Positions 45,133 through 57,720 of a stretch of DNA of 64,000 nt are shown here, one piece after another. The translations under genes were made by a program, and so were the position numbers. The DNA is from Stomorhina lunata (taxonomy: Eukaryota; Arthropoda; Insecta; Diptera; Rhiniidae). The notes beneath the pieces were generated by a model, which was given only the letters and a program-made list of their open reading frames with translations, made no database searches and had not been told where the DNA came from. Within the stretch, counting starts at the first letter, position 1. The number at the start of each line of letters is the position of its first letter. The stretch lies in NCBI GenBank assembly GCA_933228675.1, contig OW121744.1, positions 93,208,885 through 93,272,884 of the forward strand. Direction: 5' to 3'.

Positions 45133-46759
45133 ACAATCAAATGTTGTAGTATATAGAAAGCAAAGATCAAGTTTGGATTAAACTTTTTGTTATTCAAAAA
45201 TCTACTGTAAATATATGTGGGGTGAAGGAAGTTAATTAACAATGGTGTTTTTTTTGTTTTCTTTGGGGGGATTTGTTGGGGTGAGTTTGGTTAATTATAT
45301 GTTAAATTTTGTGTGCAAAATTAGACTAAGCTATTAAATCTATGTGTGTGTGTCTCTTTAAATAAAGCTGTAGTATCTTTTTTGGTTTTGGGAATAGAAA
45401 AAAGAAAAAAAATCAAGATATAATATAATTAAAATATTTTAAGGGATTTAAGATATACATAATTTACAAACACATAAATACTAAACAGAACTGTAAAGGC
45501 ATGATTTCTCTTTCAAAAAATCGAGCCAATAAATTACAATAAATGAATTTATTTTTAATCTCTTCAAACAGTGAGTTAAGCCCGACCATATAAAAGCCAT
45601 CACCTTTGAGGTGAAATGTGAACCGATTGTTATCAAACATTAAAAAGTTTATTTAAAAAGTCTAAAGAAATTTAGTCTTATTAAGAGTGTCTGAGTCGTA
45701 TTTCCGACTACGACAGTTTACTAATTAAAGAATACGGCATTACAATTTATTTAATCTAGTATGAAATTGTCGTTGTCGAATATACGACTTCGACTCTTGT
45801 AATAAGGCTGATTGTCTTGCCAACGACTTCGCAACGTGATCTCAATCCTCACAGGTCACTGTGCTTTTGCGTTGCATGCCAGAAGACTTAGTCTTCTTAA
45901 TCTTCATAGTAATGACTAATGTCGTAAATAGTTGTCATAACACTGAGGAGGAAGGGACAGTAACACACCTACATTGCATCCTAAAGAGTTAGCCTATAGA
46001 CTACCACATTCTATTAAAAAAATCACATAAACCAGAAGATCAGAGAGTTATCGACCGATTTTTTGTTATCTCCTCTAATCCATCAATAGTTGTCTCTCCT
46101 GATGGAGAATGTCCGCGTTAATGTCGCTGAGAGTCAGTTCGACATCATCGTCCCTTCCTGGTGTGACCTGTCTAACCCTCCAGGGATGTCCCGTCCGAGT
46201 TATTTTTTTGGATTCTTATGTTTTTGCGAGTGTAGAGGAAAAGAGGTCGCCCACGTCATAGCCCCCGATAACATATTAACCCACTAATATATGTTTGGTC
46301 CGCGGGAGCTATTTGTTTTTTCTACCACCGACGCATGGAAAGGGGTTCCTCGCCACCTATTTATGTAGTTAGTTCCCCATCCATTCCCCTATCCGCCACC
46401 CGGGAACGTACTCTCTAGGAATTAGGTTCTCCCGAGGGGAGAATAATTAATATTAGTACAAATAAATAACTACAGAAATTGATGCTGCCGAACCCAGGCA
46501 GAATTTAATATGATAAGCTTAGTCATTTAATATGATAAGTGAGTCAACTGCAAATAACGGCGACATGAGGACATTGTACAATATATAAAGGGCTTTGTGA
46601 GGCAAACCAACCTACATCAACAGTCCTATTCTAGTCAAAACACCAAAAAAGTGTGACCCCAAAGACTGCAATAACTACACTTCTTCCAATACCAAGCAAA
46701 ATACTAAGTCGAGTAATTTTGAATAGAACGTCTGTCGCAGTTTCCGCTACACTCCGCTA
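45133..46759. other. Intergenic or 5' intronic DNA of G-gamma-1
   Basis: Contains the dispersed repeat at 45750-45812 (see 37264) and broken mobile-element-like text at 46050-46450, with a 65-codon frame at 46090-46287 that I cannot assign. It may include non-coding upstream exons of G-gamma-1, but none can be placed. Confidence 0.35.
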
Positions 46760-47290
46760 AAATCTGTTTGGATGCGGAGAGAATCGATGTTGTGTTGCAA
46801 TGTAATGAATTCCGCACTCCCATTTACCCAATGTTTATGGACTTTATGAAGGCCTTTGACAGTGTCAATAGAAGTTATCTGTGGAGAATTTTAGAAAATC
46901 GTAACATGCCAACGAAAATTTTAAACTTAATTTGGGCAATGTACGTGGACTTTAAATGTCGAGTCCTACACAAAGGTAAATTGTCAAATTCGTTCAAAGT
47001 TACTACTGGAATAAGACCTATACTTTTTATCCTCGTCATCGACAACATAATGCGCACGGCTCTAAATGGTAGACACGGTATACAATAAACAACTCGAGGA
47101 CGCTTCTAAGCAAAAGCTCCGGTCACCTTCAAGAAAACACTAACGCTATCAGTGTTGAATCTCGGGCAGCTGGGCTGGAAATCAATATTTCCAAGACTAA
47201 GATTATGCCTGGAGGCTATGGCGCAAGCCCGTTGACACACATCAATGGGGATAACGAGGTTATTGAATGTAAGGGTACAGGATTAGATTG
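46760..47290 (+). pseudogene. LINE reverse transcriptase fragment
   Basis: 46768-47088 reads 'MFMDFMKAFDSVNRSYLWRI', the RT palm motif with its first catalytic Asp, then 'WAMYVDFKCRVLHKGKLSNS' and 'VTTGIRP', the G-RQG region damaged, followed by 'LFILVIDNIM'. After a shift, 47140-47220 reads 'GLEINISKTKIM'. The F-A-D-D box segment is missing or broken. Confidence 0.75.
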
Positions 47291-47930
47291 TGCTTGGTTC
47301 CAGGTCCCTGCGACATCGTTGGCAACGAAGTTGCAGACGAAATCTCTAGACTAGGCTCGAGCCAAGACTTAAGTCGAAGAGTGACAGATATAGCTAAACC
47401 TATCTGGGCATTATGTCTTGGATAAGCAAGGAAACCATAAGGACATGGGGAAACATGGTTACGTGAAGGCCATCTAGAGCTCTATGGCCTAAACCGGACA
47501 TTAATGGAACCAAAATTCTACTAGGTCTAAATAGGTCAAGCTTAAGAAGATGTATAGGATTCATAACGGGACACTGTGCCTTACCTACTATGTCTAGATG
47601 AGGAATCGCCCTAGTCGGTAGAACACGTTCTCTGTCATTGTCCAAGGCTGCATAATCAAAGACTCAAACATCTAGACAGCAGATTCTTTGCTGAACTTCA
47701 GGATCTGTAATAGTGCAGTTTGCAAGATATTGTAGGGTTCACCACTGGTCTTAACTGGCCTAGATATTGTACTCTCCTTCTCCCTCTACAGTTTTCTTTT
47801 ATCTCTTCCTCGATCCTCAATCTTCTTTTTTCTCCTCTTTTAGTAAAGAATCACAATGGACTCAGGGTTCTCCGAGTGTAGGTGTCGCTTGACACCTCCT
47901 TTATTACCTAACCTAACCTGCAGTTAATAC
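47291..47930 (+). pseudogene. LINE RNase H and 3' end
   Basis: Plus-strand relic of the family at 17352-18056: GTTCCAGGTCCCTGCGACATCG (RNase H 'WVPGH' region), ACTAGGTCTAAATAGGTCAA, GGGACACTGTGCC, then the 3' end with GAATCACAATGGACTCAGGG and GTCTCCGAGTG-type text. Multiple stops. The minus-strand open frame at 47400-47645 is a shadow. Confidence 0.7.
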
Positions 47931-48119
47931 AACTGGCGCCATTTTTAACCGAAAAAATACGTTTGCCGATATCGATATCCTGAGACACATATTGGAATAT
48001 ATGTAATCGTTGACAACTATAGTTTCGAAATTGTAAAAGAATTTGTTTACGACAAAGTTTCGAAATCATACAAAGAATTATACTTGCCAACAGATGCTAT
48101 TTTAAAAACTCAAAATTAC

Positions 48120-48420
48120 GCTCTATAAAACGCATATATTATCCGTGTTATTATATGGTGCTGAATCGTGAGTACTTGCACAAGCATTAAAAGCTATTCT
48201 TGGAATTTTTGAAAGGAAGATTCTACGTGAAATTTATGGGACAATCAGTGTTAGCGGTGAATATCGACATCGAATGAACCACGAGCTATACGTTGACTTC
48301 GACGTAATAAAATGCATTAAACAGCAGCAACATCCCGATGAAATTCGTAAAATAGAACGAAATTCGTAAAATGAACGACTAAAAATATTTAATTCAAAAC
48401 CGCAAAAATAAATCATTCTT
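48120..48420 (+). pseudogene. LINE ORF2 C-terminal fragment
   Basis: Conceptually 'LLYGAES', 'ILGIFERKILREIYG', 'GEYRHRMNHELY' across stops, then truncated. Same family as 2050-2420. Confidence 0.65.
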
Positions 48421-49079
48421 TCACAGTTCTGTTATAATTACATACAGAGACACATTTTGCATCTAAATTTATATACAAAATTTATTAATAATTAACTTTA
48501 TTTAAGACACATGTACGACATTAAGGGAATGTATATTAAAAACCAAAGATTAAAGAATAAGGACATCATGCATAATAATAAAAAACCAAAAGTGATTAGT
48601 ATAACTTAATATAAATTTTATGTGGTTACAGCTATTAACACACAAAAGGGAGTTAGCTTAGATGTATCTAAATAAACTTTGTGGCATCAAAATATTTAAA
48701 GAAAAGTACTTAAGTCATTTAATGCTTTTAGCATTTTCCGGAGAATATTTAATGTTTGCTATGACGAATAACGATAATGAGGCATATATAAAGTCTATCA
48801 AATCTGCTATAAGACTAACACTTTGTGTAATTATTTAAGTCATAGAAATATAACCATATACGGAAAACGCTACGCGATACAAGAACAAAAAAGAAACGTG
48901 TCTCTCAAAAAGAAACGTGTCTCTTAGTCATGCACATTTTCTATGAGCCCCCAACGATTTGGGACCTTTCTAACCCTGTTCAGGTCGGTCCAACCGTTCA
49001 AAATTCAAGAAAACAATCAACTACAAAAATGTACCTAAGATCTCAATAAAGAAGTACATGTCTTTTTTTTTTGTCTTTT
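48421..49079. other. Intergenic DNA, no clear feature
   Basis: AT-rich. A short duplication (AAAAAGAAACGTGTCTCT twice) lies at about 48887-48925. Confidence 0.35.
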
Positions 49080-49745
49080 ATCACGTAGTGAGGGAGTAGT
49101 AGAGAAGGAGTGGTAGTTAAAACGTTACCATAGGGAGAGATACCTATCTAAGCCATCTGAGTCCCATTATAAAATATACAACGTCAATCTGTTCGCACTG
49201 CTGTATGTAACCTAGTTCCACAATGAATTTGTTACTTAGAAATTTAAGTCTCGGGCTTTGAAGCATAGGACAGTGGCAGAGGGTGTGCTCGACCGTTAAG
49301 AGCGAATCGCCCTCAGAACATATTCCGTAAATTTCCTGGATTGATCCTTTCCACCTATTTAGCCTAGAATTTAGGGCGCAGTGGCCAGTTAAAATACCTA
49401 TGCATTTCCTAAGACTGGTCCTGTTAAGACCCAGCAAGAACTTAGTTTTGCGTATACTAAGATCGGGCCATAAGGTCCTATATATTGTGCAAGTAGTCAA
49501 GTTATGACAGTTCTTTGCTGTTTCCTCACCGATCCAAAACTTGATGACCACGAAAAGGTGACATGTATGTGGTGCTATTTCTGTCACCGCGAGCTTTAGT
49601 TCCTGGCTCGAGAGTTGTCTTGCGACTTCGTCTACTAAACTACACGACTTGACTAATTTTGAGGTTATACTGCATCTTCCAGGGCCTTTAGTGCAGCCTG
49701 ACTTTCGACGTATATGGTCACCTCACTTTCTAAGAACGGAAGGAA
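49080..49745 (-). pseudogene. LINE ORF2 C-terminal RNase H/zinc-knuckle part and 3' end
   Basis: The frame 49587-49144 reads 'LLGLNRTSLRKCIGILTGHC', 'ALNSRLNRWKGSIQEIYGIC' and 'HTLCHCPMLQSPRLKFLS', a diverged relative of the relic at 17352-18056. 5' of it, 49740-49590, broken frames contain the RNase H edge. The 3' end matches 15120-15275. Confidence 0.75.
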
Positions 49746-49751
49746 CTATAT

Positions 49752-49980
49752 CAGGTATGTGATGGACATTTTTCGTTTTCAAATCGATCGATTTCAGACA
49801 TATTTTTTAGCTAATTTTCGGTTATTTCCCCAAAAAAATGAAAATTTTGGCTTCAATCCTTTTGAATGATATTTTATCTTTCATTTGGTTTGAATTTTTT
49901 GGGAAAATAACCGAAAATTATCTCAAAAATATATCTGAAATCGATCGATTTGAAAACGATCGTTTTGCATCACATACCTG
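49752..49980. mobile_element. 229-bp foldback MITE, copy 1
   Basis: CAGGTATGTGATG at 49752 is inverted at 49968-49980; the arms, roughly 100 bp each, pair almost throughout, including AAATCGATCGATTTCAGA and AATTTTCGGTTATTT. The flanks are TATAT on both sides (49747-49751 and 49981-49985), a direct target duplication. Too small to code for a transposase. A second copy is at 52822-53045. Confidence 0.85.
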
Positions 49981-49985
49981 TATAT

Positions 49986-51679
49986 CTACCTTCAGAAACC
50001 AGTTAAATGCAATAAATAAAGTAAATATTAAAATAAATCGAAAAGAAAATGTTTTTGCTTTTCTAATTCATAAATTCTTTAATCAATTTAGAAGTAACTT
50101 TGTTTGATACAACGACAATATGATAAAGTTCCTAGTTCCTTTTTGCACCTTCTCTTTCTTTATTCGGCTAAAATTATTTAAATAATTTAACACTTTGCTC
50201 TCTACCCCCACAATTCATATTATACATATAAACACTTTTATTTTTGGACTACTTTATGTTATTTATTACAATCCTCTAACATTTTATTTATTGAATTAAT
50301 TGAATAAACAAGTCTAAACTTTTTCAAAATGTAAATATGATAAATATCAACATGTAGTACTTCCGGAATACCTACATACCTACACAGTACATGCTACATG
50401 AAAAATGGCAAGCAAAAAACTTCCTCTATACTAAATGCTATGACACTTGCCAGTGATGTAGAAAACAAAAGACAAACTTAACCTAAATGGCGTGAAAAAA
50501 AGGGTGATGTATTCAAACATCATGTAGTCTAAGGTCAGACAGACAGTATAAAGATGATGATGACACAAGTACACACATACATGTTGTATTGAATGTATAT
50601 AACTGCGTAGCTATGTACATATGTACAGTGTCAGATAATACATATTGGGCCAAATTGAACACCTACTTTTTGGGTTTAAATACTAAACAAACGTCAATTT
50701 TGAAAAATTTATCTTACGAAATAATTTGATTCATAATTTTATTTATACAATTTATACAAAAATTAATTATAAAAGGGTAAAGTTTTTGCGAAGAAGAAAC
50801 AAACGATTATACTTAACCTCAGAGGTTTTGGAAAAGAGGAAAAGAAAATTCTCAGTTTTTGGTTTGTTCTTTAGGAAAAAATTATAAAGCAATGAAACAT
50901 TTCTATACATTTGGAACCTCAAATAAGCAGGTATTTTATGAAAATCGTTTTCGGGGTTAAAACGAGTTGAAATCGATAAAGGGCGTGATAGCCTGTCGAT
51001 TTGCTATAACGATTTTATAATCAATTTTGTTTCACTAAAAATAAGTCGATTTTGATATGGGAGGCATTTCGTTTCAGTTTAAATTACTTTTCAAAAGGTT
51101 GCTTTAAACTTTCACGAAATATTTAGGAAATGTAAGTAAAATTTATTCAAATCTAAAACGTAATACATATTTTAATATTAAACGTATGTAGAGTAAAGCA
51201 TACGAATATACAACAAAAAGATACCTTGATTCAATTAATGTAAACCCATCCAGTTATAGCCAGGGGGATTTACTAAAGGAAATCCAGTCGGCTCTTCGTA
51301 CCGGAACGACACGGAAATCTTAGGATTCCGACCAAGGACTGCCACAACAACTGAAGGAGACAGGCTTGATATTGAAAATTTTTAGAAGAATATGACCAAG
51401 GATTCAAAAAATTTAGGACCCCCAAACACGTGACATTAATAAAAAATACTCATGAAAATGATTCAAAAGAACATGAATTTTAGGTTTGATGTGGTGTGGA
51501 CAGGAAAAGGGCCTTACAAGTTTGATAAGCACTTGAAAACAGTTGTTTTATGCATGGCTATATTTACATCTCTTCCAACTGAACTCTAGAAACTGCCTTC
51601 CGCCAAATTGTTGCAGGAATGGATGTACGGCTCAATTAAGACAGAATTTAAAGTATAATAGAACTACATTGCCAGCCTG
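49986..51679. other. Intergenic DNA with repeat scraps
   Basis: Holds one copy of the dispersed repeat (51290-51350; see 20520) and a possible transposon edge, CAGTGTCAGATAATACAT at about 50625. Mostly AT-rich; no gene recognised. Confidence 0.35.
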
Positions 51680-52760
51680 AAGCCCTGATAATAGGCTCAT
51701 TTATCAGGGCTTTAGGCTGAATGTCAATACTCGTCAGATCGAAAAAAGTGCCCCAGATTTAGAGCCCTTAAAATGGAAAAAGCGGGACAGTGGCAGAGAA
51801 GATGAGTTACTGTATCCTCCTCTACTATGTTGTGACAACTACGACATTAGTCATAGTGTTAAAGGTTAAGTCTTGTGGCATGCAAGCCAAAAACTCAGTG
51901 ACATGTTTCGAAGACGGTTGCGAGCATTTTGAACGTTTAATGTCATAAGTGGGTCATGTTTGCCTGTATATTGAACAAGTAGTTTTAATAGACCAGGTGT
52001 TCTGCGCTGACCCATAAAGCGATTTTGTAACTACTGATTTGCTGGCGGATAGCGGTGAGCCCGTTAAATGGTCGATGTTATCCTGACTCAGAAAAACAAC
52101 GGATTTGGTAAGTTTGTCAACAGTGGAGTTACCAGGTATCTTGCTGTGCCCGGGTACCCAGAAAAGTTCGATATTGCAATGCCTCGACATCTCTTTAAGA
52201 GATCCCCGTCATTCGCGAGATTCCTGTCGTATATTCTGTGGTATCTTAACCATTTGACAGCTTTATGTATGGACGATACTTCGGATTGAAGGATACTGCA
52301 TAGATCAGGAAGCCTTAAGCAAATTTCTTTCCCTAATAGCGGAATGAAGAAACCTTTCTTTGACTTAGATCCGTCCGTGTATATCTCCAGACATCTGTCA
52401 TTGAGGTAGGAGGGGTTTCAAGAAATAGTCACAGTAAAGGATTTATCAAAGAAATGGGTGGATATGCATTAGTCAATGTTGTCAGTGATATAAGTAATTT
52501 TATCCAGAATAGTGTAGGTTCCAAATAGTGCTAAGTCGGACAGACGAGTTAAGCGGCAATTTGTTATGCCATTAGTTCGACTGGGAGCCAGTTAAGCATG
52601 ACGAAGAGCTCCTTAGATGGTGTAGTTCTTAAGGCACCAGTAATCAATGGAGCGGAAGATCTTAGAATATTAATGAAAGAATCCCGCTAGTTTGACTTGG
52701 TGGAAGTCTTAATTCAGGACCATGAGGGGGGGGGGGGGGGTTTGTCGCAATTCATTCTTT
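51680..52760 (-). pseudogene. LINE ORF2 C-terminal half, another lineage
   Basis: 52190-51954 reads 'FWVPGHSKIPGNSTVDKLTK', the RNase H motif; further 3' the minus strand shows a 'C--CHN--EEDTVTHLLCHCP' zinc-knuckle across stops near 51770-51850. A run of 15 G at 52726-52740 interrupts the relic; the remaining 5' part has no long frame. Confidence 0.65.
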
Positions 52761-52821
52761 AAGTGCAACTAGACCTTCACAGATAGATGAATTGGTGAAC
52801 ACTAGAACCAGTTCGGATGTG

Positions 52822-53045
52822 CAATATTGAAGGCAATCGAGATAATCTAATCGATTTCAGATATATTTTTGAGATAATTTTCCCCATTTCCAAAAAAAAA
52901 AAAATCAATCCAAATGAAAGATAAGATTCAGTCTAAAGGACTAAAGCACAAATTTTATGTTTTAGGGGAAATAACCAAAGTTTATCTGAGAAATACTCTG
53001 AAATCGATCGACTGGAAGACTATCGATTACCATCACATACCGGAA
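52822..53045. mobile_element. Foldback MITE, copy 2 (diverged)
   Basis: Matches copy 1: TAATCGATTTCAGATATATTTTTGAGATAATTTTCC at the left and GAAATCGATCGACT...CATCACATACC at the right. The left terminus is eroded and there are internal indels. Confidence 0.65.
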
Positions 53046-53579
53046 TATTTTATAGCTTAACTAGGAACTATGAGGTGACTATCTATATCGATAAATCTTT
53101 GCAAGAAGACAGAATCACATCTAAGATAATTAGTAAATAAATATTAGCTCCAAAATACTAATTAGTCTTGTATAGGGTTGGACTATGTTGGTCTCCTGGT
53201 CACTGTAACAACAAAACCAAATTCGTTATTGCCGAAACAATATCATCTTTTATTTTATATTGGTTTCAAATTTTAGATTAGCTAGATTAACTAGAAGACG
53301 TGGCACAACAGGGTTTCATTATTTTCTTTTATTGAGAAAACAGCAAAGACGTGGTTTAACATGGAGGACTGACGGATACCGGGGAGCTTATGAAGTAAAT
53401 TAGATAAAAATTCGCTAGGCCTTAGAAGGACTAATTTAAAAAAATACACAGGCATACACTAACCGACCACTTTGCCACAATCTTTAGCATAGATATGCAT
53501 ACTATGTTTAGATGAGAACACTATCGAATTGGTTAAAGATATTATATATCACTGCCTATGATTAAGACTTTCTATAAAA

Positions 53580-54235
53580 CTCTTACACTAGCCGTGTCAT
53601 TGTATGGTGCTGAGTCATGGGCACGTGCACAGTCTATCCTTTGCAGTTGAGAGCAAAATTGTACAAAAAAAATTTGAACCAGTTTGCGTCAACAATGAGT
53701 ATCGACATCGAATGAACCATGAGCTGTAAGAGTTATACGCTGACATAGACATAGTAAAAAGCATTAAGCAACAGCGGCTGCGTTGGATAGGAATGTTGTT
53801 CGAACGAATAAAATACTCCGACGAGAAAAGTGTTCGATAAAAAAAACGGAAATCCGAAGTAGAATATGTTGTTGAATTTTGCCAACCGACCATAAGAGAT
53901 TAAGAAAAGAACTTGCAGCGGAAAACAAGATTAGTAGTAATAGCTAGGACATGTTGTGCGAATGAATGAAAAACTCCGACAGGAAAAGCGTTCGATAATA
54001 ATCCTTAGGAAACTAGTAGAAGAGGGCGTCCAAAACTTCGATGGAAAGACAAAGTACAAAAAAATCTTTCAAAACTTGGCATACGAAATTGAAGAATATG
54101 CGCACAAAATAGAAGCGCATAGAATTCTAAAGTATGCTCGGCCTTTGACCTAAGCCGAATATGTTGTTGTTGAATTTTGACAACCGACCATAGGAGAATA
54201 AGAAAAGTACTTGCAGCGAAACACAAGATTCGCTC
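53580..54235 (+). pseudogene. LINE ORF2 C-terminal fragments with a local duplication
   Basis: Blocks 'LYGAESWA', 'MNHEL', 'QQRLRWIG' appear over broken frames at 53590-53800, and 'KLRQEKRSIIILRKLVEEGV' lies at 53970-54040. The segment AATATGTTGTTGAATTTTG..CCAACCGACCATA at 53860-53935 is repeated at 54157-54232. Same family as 2050-2420. Confidence 0.6.
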
Positions 54236-56400
54236 TGGCTCAACAGAGAGTAACAGATTAAACATCTTTTGTTCCTGCATAAAAAGTGCTGAGCCACATA
54301 TGCCCAGCATATGGTCAGGGTACTTATGATGCCGCCCTCTTTTTCAACTGTTCGGCCAAAGCCTACTTTACTTATTAGTGAGAATTTGAGGACAAAAAGA
54401 TCCCCTGTAAACCACAAATCAATAAAACTGTAAATGTAAGGGATGTTACAACAACGATAATACAAAGTAGGCCCCGAAGCCTACCCGATAATCATAATAC
54501 GATACCAAATTTAAGATTTCTGTCCCATGATCTATAGAATTCAATTTAATCCAATATGTATTGTTCGACACTGTATGTATGTACCAACTAAAAATAGTAT
54601 TTAATAAAAAAAAACCAAACAATTATTCAAAAAAACTATTATTCTGGTAAACTTAACAGTTCTGAAAGTGTTTTGGTAATAAACAAGTAAATTCTAACTA
54701 TTAAACTATTGAATTGTTCTTTTAAAAAGGAATAGTAGAAAACTATAAATAACAAAATAATTGTATGTAATTCTATATTGGTATAGTGTCCTAAACAATA
54801 GAATTAACAAATCGATGAAGGCTTAAAGACCCTACCCCTCCTCATACTATTAATCCACAAAGAAAGCATGTAATGCCAGAAGGAAGGTATTTGATATTAA
54901 CAATTTTTTTAAGGGAGTGGCAAAGACAATGCAAAAACAATCAAATAAATCAAAAACAAATACAAAATGAAGAAGAAGCACAAAATATATGATTAATTTA
55001 TTATGGGGTAGCTGGGGGTTAAAGCAAACAAATGAAAAAAACACACACACACACTCATGCTCATTTCCTTGGAAAAAAATGTAAAAAAAAGAAAACTTCT
55101 GGAAGTCTTTTTCTTTTACAAAAACATTAAAAATTTAACACAATTTATGTGTGCGGAAATGACGAATTAATTCAATTGTTAAAAGGGTTGCTTAGTTTTC
55201 TTTTTTTCATTATTTCACCACAACAGACATTTAACATTTTAATTTTGTTCTTTTTTCTTCTCACGTTGATCAATAAAATGTTTAGTTTTGTGCACATTTA
55301 TTAGTTTTACCTTCTTTAGCCTACAATAAAGATGACAAGCTGGTTTGTGTTAATTGCAATTTTTGTTAGTTATTTAATGATTTTCTTAATTCTTTTTTCT
55401 CTATGCCAAAGACCACACACAAAACACAAAAAAAATACACACCCAAAAAAATGAAAGATTCTTCCGACTTCCGAAAATTAGCACTCTACACTTGGCTGAT
55501 GGAACGAATACAAGCACAAAATACATCGATGTGAAGAAATCACACTTTTTTATATCGATGTGAAGAAATCACACTTTTTTATCACACTTTTTTTCAGGGT
55601 TGCATAAAATAGTATACTTATGGTACTTTTTTCCAAAGGTATCTATTTATAAAAAATGTAGTATTTTTCATGCTCAAATAAACAGCTGGTACAGAGTTAT
55701 TATTTGGAGGTGTAAATTAATCTTATTTTTTTATAAATGTGTTCAACGTCAAATAATTGCGTGTTACTAAGAAATTAAATAGGATAGTTTTACACCATGC
55801 ATTTTACAAATTATTAGAAGAGCTTTTTGTATAATAATTTAAAAAAAATATTGTTAAAAGTGTTAATATGTAAAACCCTATTATGTTTTTGATAAAAAAT
55901 TATGGAAATATAACTGCAAATAGTATAAATGAATTAAATTAAAAAAATACTACAATTCCCTCCCGTTTGGTTTTTTTATCTACAGCACATTTGAAAGAAA
56001 AGATATGATATCCATTATGTTATTCAATCATTGACAAAAGAACTATACTAAAAGTATCATTGTAAATAATAATTATTTTCTATAAAAAAGGTGTCATATA
56101 AGCCATATACTAATTTAACACAAGGAAAACTAAATTTGAAAATTAAAAAAAAAAACAAAGTACATTTCCTTTAATTTGTCTATGATTACAAAAAGTTTTA
56201 ATAATCTTTTTATTAAGCATTTTATATTATGTCAAATTAACTTATATTAATTATATGTATTATTTTGTATATTTGAAATTATTTATAGTGTACCGTAAAA
56301 GTGGCATTTTCGCAGTGTACCGATTGGATGAATTTCAATTTCATTGTTCCTCATCTAAAATAATATGGCAATATCATTAAAAAAAAGCCGCCATCATGAA
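54236..56400. other. AT-rich intergenic DNA
   Basis: Contains a short tandem duplication at 55523-55592 (ATCGATGTGAAGAAATCACA twice) and CA/AAAC tracts near 55036. No exon could be recognised here that would supply the missing front of CCDC22. Confidence 0.4.
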
Positions 56401-56419
56401 AAGTGACAGAAAGAAATAA

Positions 56420-57058
56420 AAAAGGCAATGGCAAGTGCATAGAAACCCAGCCTTGCAGCAAATTGCTGAATTGCAAAAGCTAAGACAATCAAAAAATCTA
56501 CAAAGTATACATGAACTAAGGACTACTATACAACAATTGGAAACACTTTTAAAAGAGAAAACGAACATACATGCTATTTTAGGCGAGGAACTGAAAAAAA
56601 CATCAACTGGTGTGGCCTCTCGCAAAGAGTACACCCGACGTATTTATGAATTTATAAGCAACATACGCAAGCAGCGTAATGATATATATAAGATTCTAGA
56701 TGATACCAAAGATTTGCAGAAACAATTAAATTCAATTTCCGCTCAACTGCAACGACAATTCAACTATACCGATGATCTATTATTCCAAAGTGCCAAACAT
56801 GATTTACACGCCAAGCAAGCCTACAAACTTTTAGCCTCTCTGCATGCGTCCTGCAATGAAATTTGTGATTTAGTGTCACGCACTGGTCAAATGACCAAAG
56901 AATCACGTGATCTGGAGGAACAAATCGATCGCGAGCGTATGCACAATGTGGCGGCCAGTTTGGAGAAGATTACATTAGATATACAAAAGTTTGAAATGAT
57001 TATAAAAACTATGAAAACCGATATCAATCAAGTGGAGAATGAAATATACTCAGGTTAG
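56420..57058 (+). CDS. CCDC22: CCDC22 homologue, C-terminal third only
   Basis: CCDC22 pairs with CCDC93 and COMMD proteins in the CCC/Commander complex, which sorts membrane cargo on endosomes; the visible part is its coiled-coil half. The frame is open for about 210 codons. Signatures: '[10 protein letters not shown]' at the front, '[20 protein letters not shown]' and '[12 protein letters not shown]' in the middle, then '[15 protein letters not shown]' and '[10 protein letters not shown]'. These align in order with the C-terminal region of human CCDC22 as I remember it. A TAA at 56417-56419 lies in frame just upstream and no ATG starts it; a weak acceptor (AAAAAAG/GCAATGG) at about 56425 is possible. 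The N-terminal NDC80-like domain and first coiled coil were not found. It is either the last exon of a gene whose other exons lie far upstream or are unrecognised, or a 5'-truncated copy. Confidence 0.75.
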   Translation, partial: KRQWQVHRNPALQQIAELQKLRQSKNLQSIHELRTTIQQLETLLKEKTNIHAILGEELKKTSTGVASRKEYTRRIYEFISNIRKQRNDIYKILDDTKDLQKQLNSISAQLQRQFNYTDDLLFQSAKHDLHAKQAYKLLASLHASCNEICDLVSRTGQMTKESRDLEEQIDRERMHNVAASLEKITLDIQKFEMIIKTMKTDINQVENEIYSG

Positions 57059-57309
57059 GATTATCATAAGATAAGGCAATGTTTAAGAAACAACAAAAAA
57101 AAAAGACCTTAAAATAAGGGGCCACACATATTTTAATACTGGAACGTTAACTTATTAAAATCAAAAACTAAATAAATTATGCTTAAGTTTATCCTCAAGT
57201 TATTCAGAAATAAAAAATATATAAAAATATACCAATTTAATTATTTATTGCAGTAAAATGTTGCCTACCATCAGGACTTAGAACAGGGAGGAGGTAATTG
57301 ACATCAATT
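57059..57309. terminator. Probable CCDC22 3' flank
   Basis: AT-rich. AAATAAATTATG near 57170 is a possible polyadenylation signal. Confidence 0.3.
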
Positions 57310-57720
57310 TTTCAAAGTCAGGAGTAATTTAGTTGAAGCAATGTCTGCTTGTTATTTTTTTGAGACCAATTTTTATTTTTCTCGGGTTTATTAAATTATC
57401 TTCCTTCTTCTTCTGTTATGCTTGGAGCTTAGGGCATCAACCATCCCTTTATATTGGACTCTATTGCGAGATGTTAGACATATGTCATTCCAAGAATAGC
57501 TTTCTACTTGCAACTTCGCATCAATTGTCCTTCTCCAGGTTTTAGCACGACGGTCTCTTCCTTATGGATTCCAACGAAACGCTTGTTGGTAATGTTGGTA
57601 TTTGGCCTTCGAAGTGTGTGACCTTTTCATCGACATTTCTGTTGACATACCTCTATAGACGCAGAAATTTGATTTGTCGCCTTAAGTAAATCTTCATTTC
57701 TTATGCGGTTCGGGTAAAGG
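57310..57720 (-). pseudogene. LINE ORF2 C-terminal end, RTE-like
   Basis: Minus strand, over shifted frames: 'NQISASIEVCQ', 'GHTLRRPNTN', then 'RRAKTWRRTIDAKLQVESYS', 'WNDICLTSRNRVQYKGMVDA', 'LSSKHNRRR'. This is the complete C-terminal tail of the family whose internal piece forms the 180-bp array at 1-470, and it shows what that array was cut from. Confidence 0.75.

Noticed and set aside
47400..47645. 81-codon minus-strand frame
   Set aside because: Antisense to a recognisable plus-strand LINE RNase H relic.
52726..52740. G15 run as a quadruplex element
   Set aside because: A single homopolymer inside a dead LINE; it may well be a sequencing or assembly effect.
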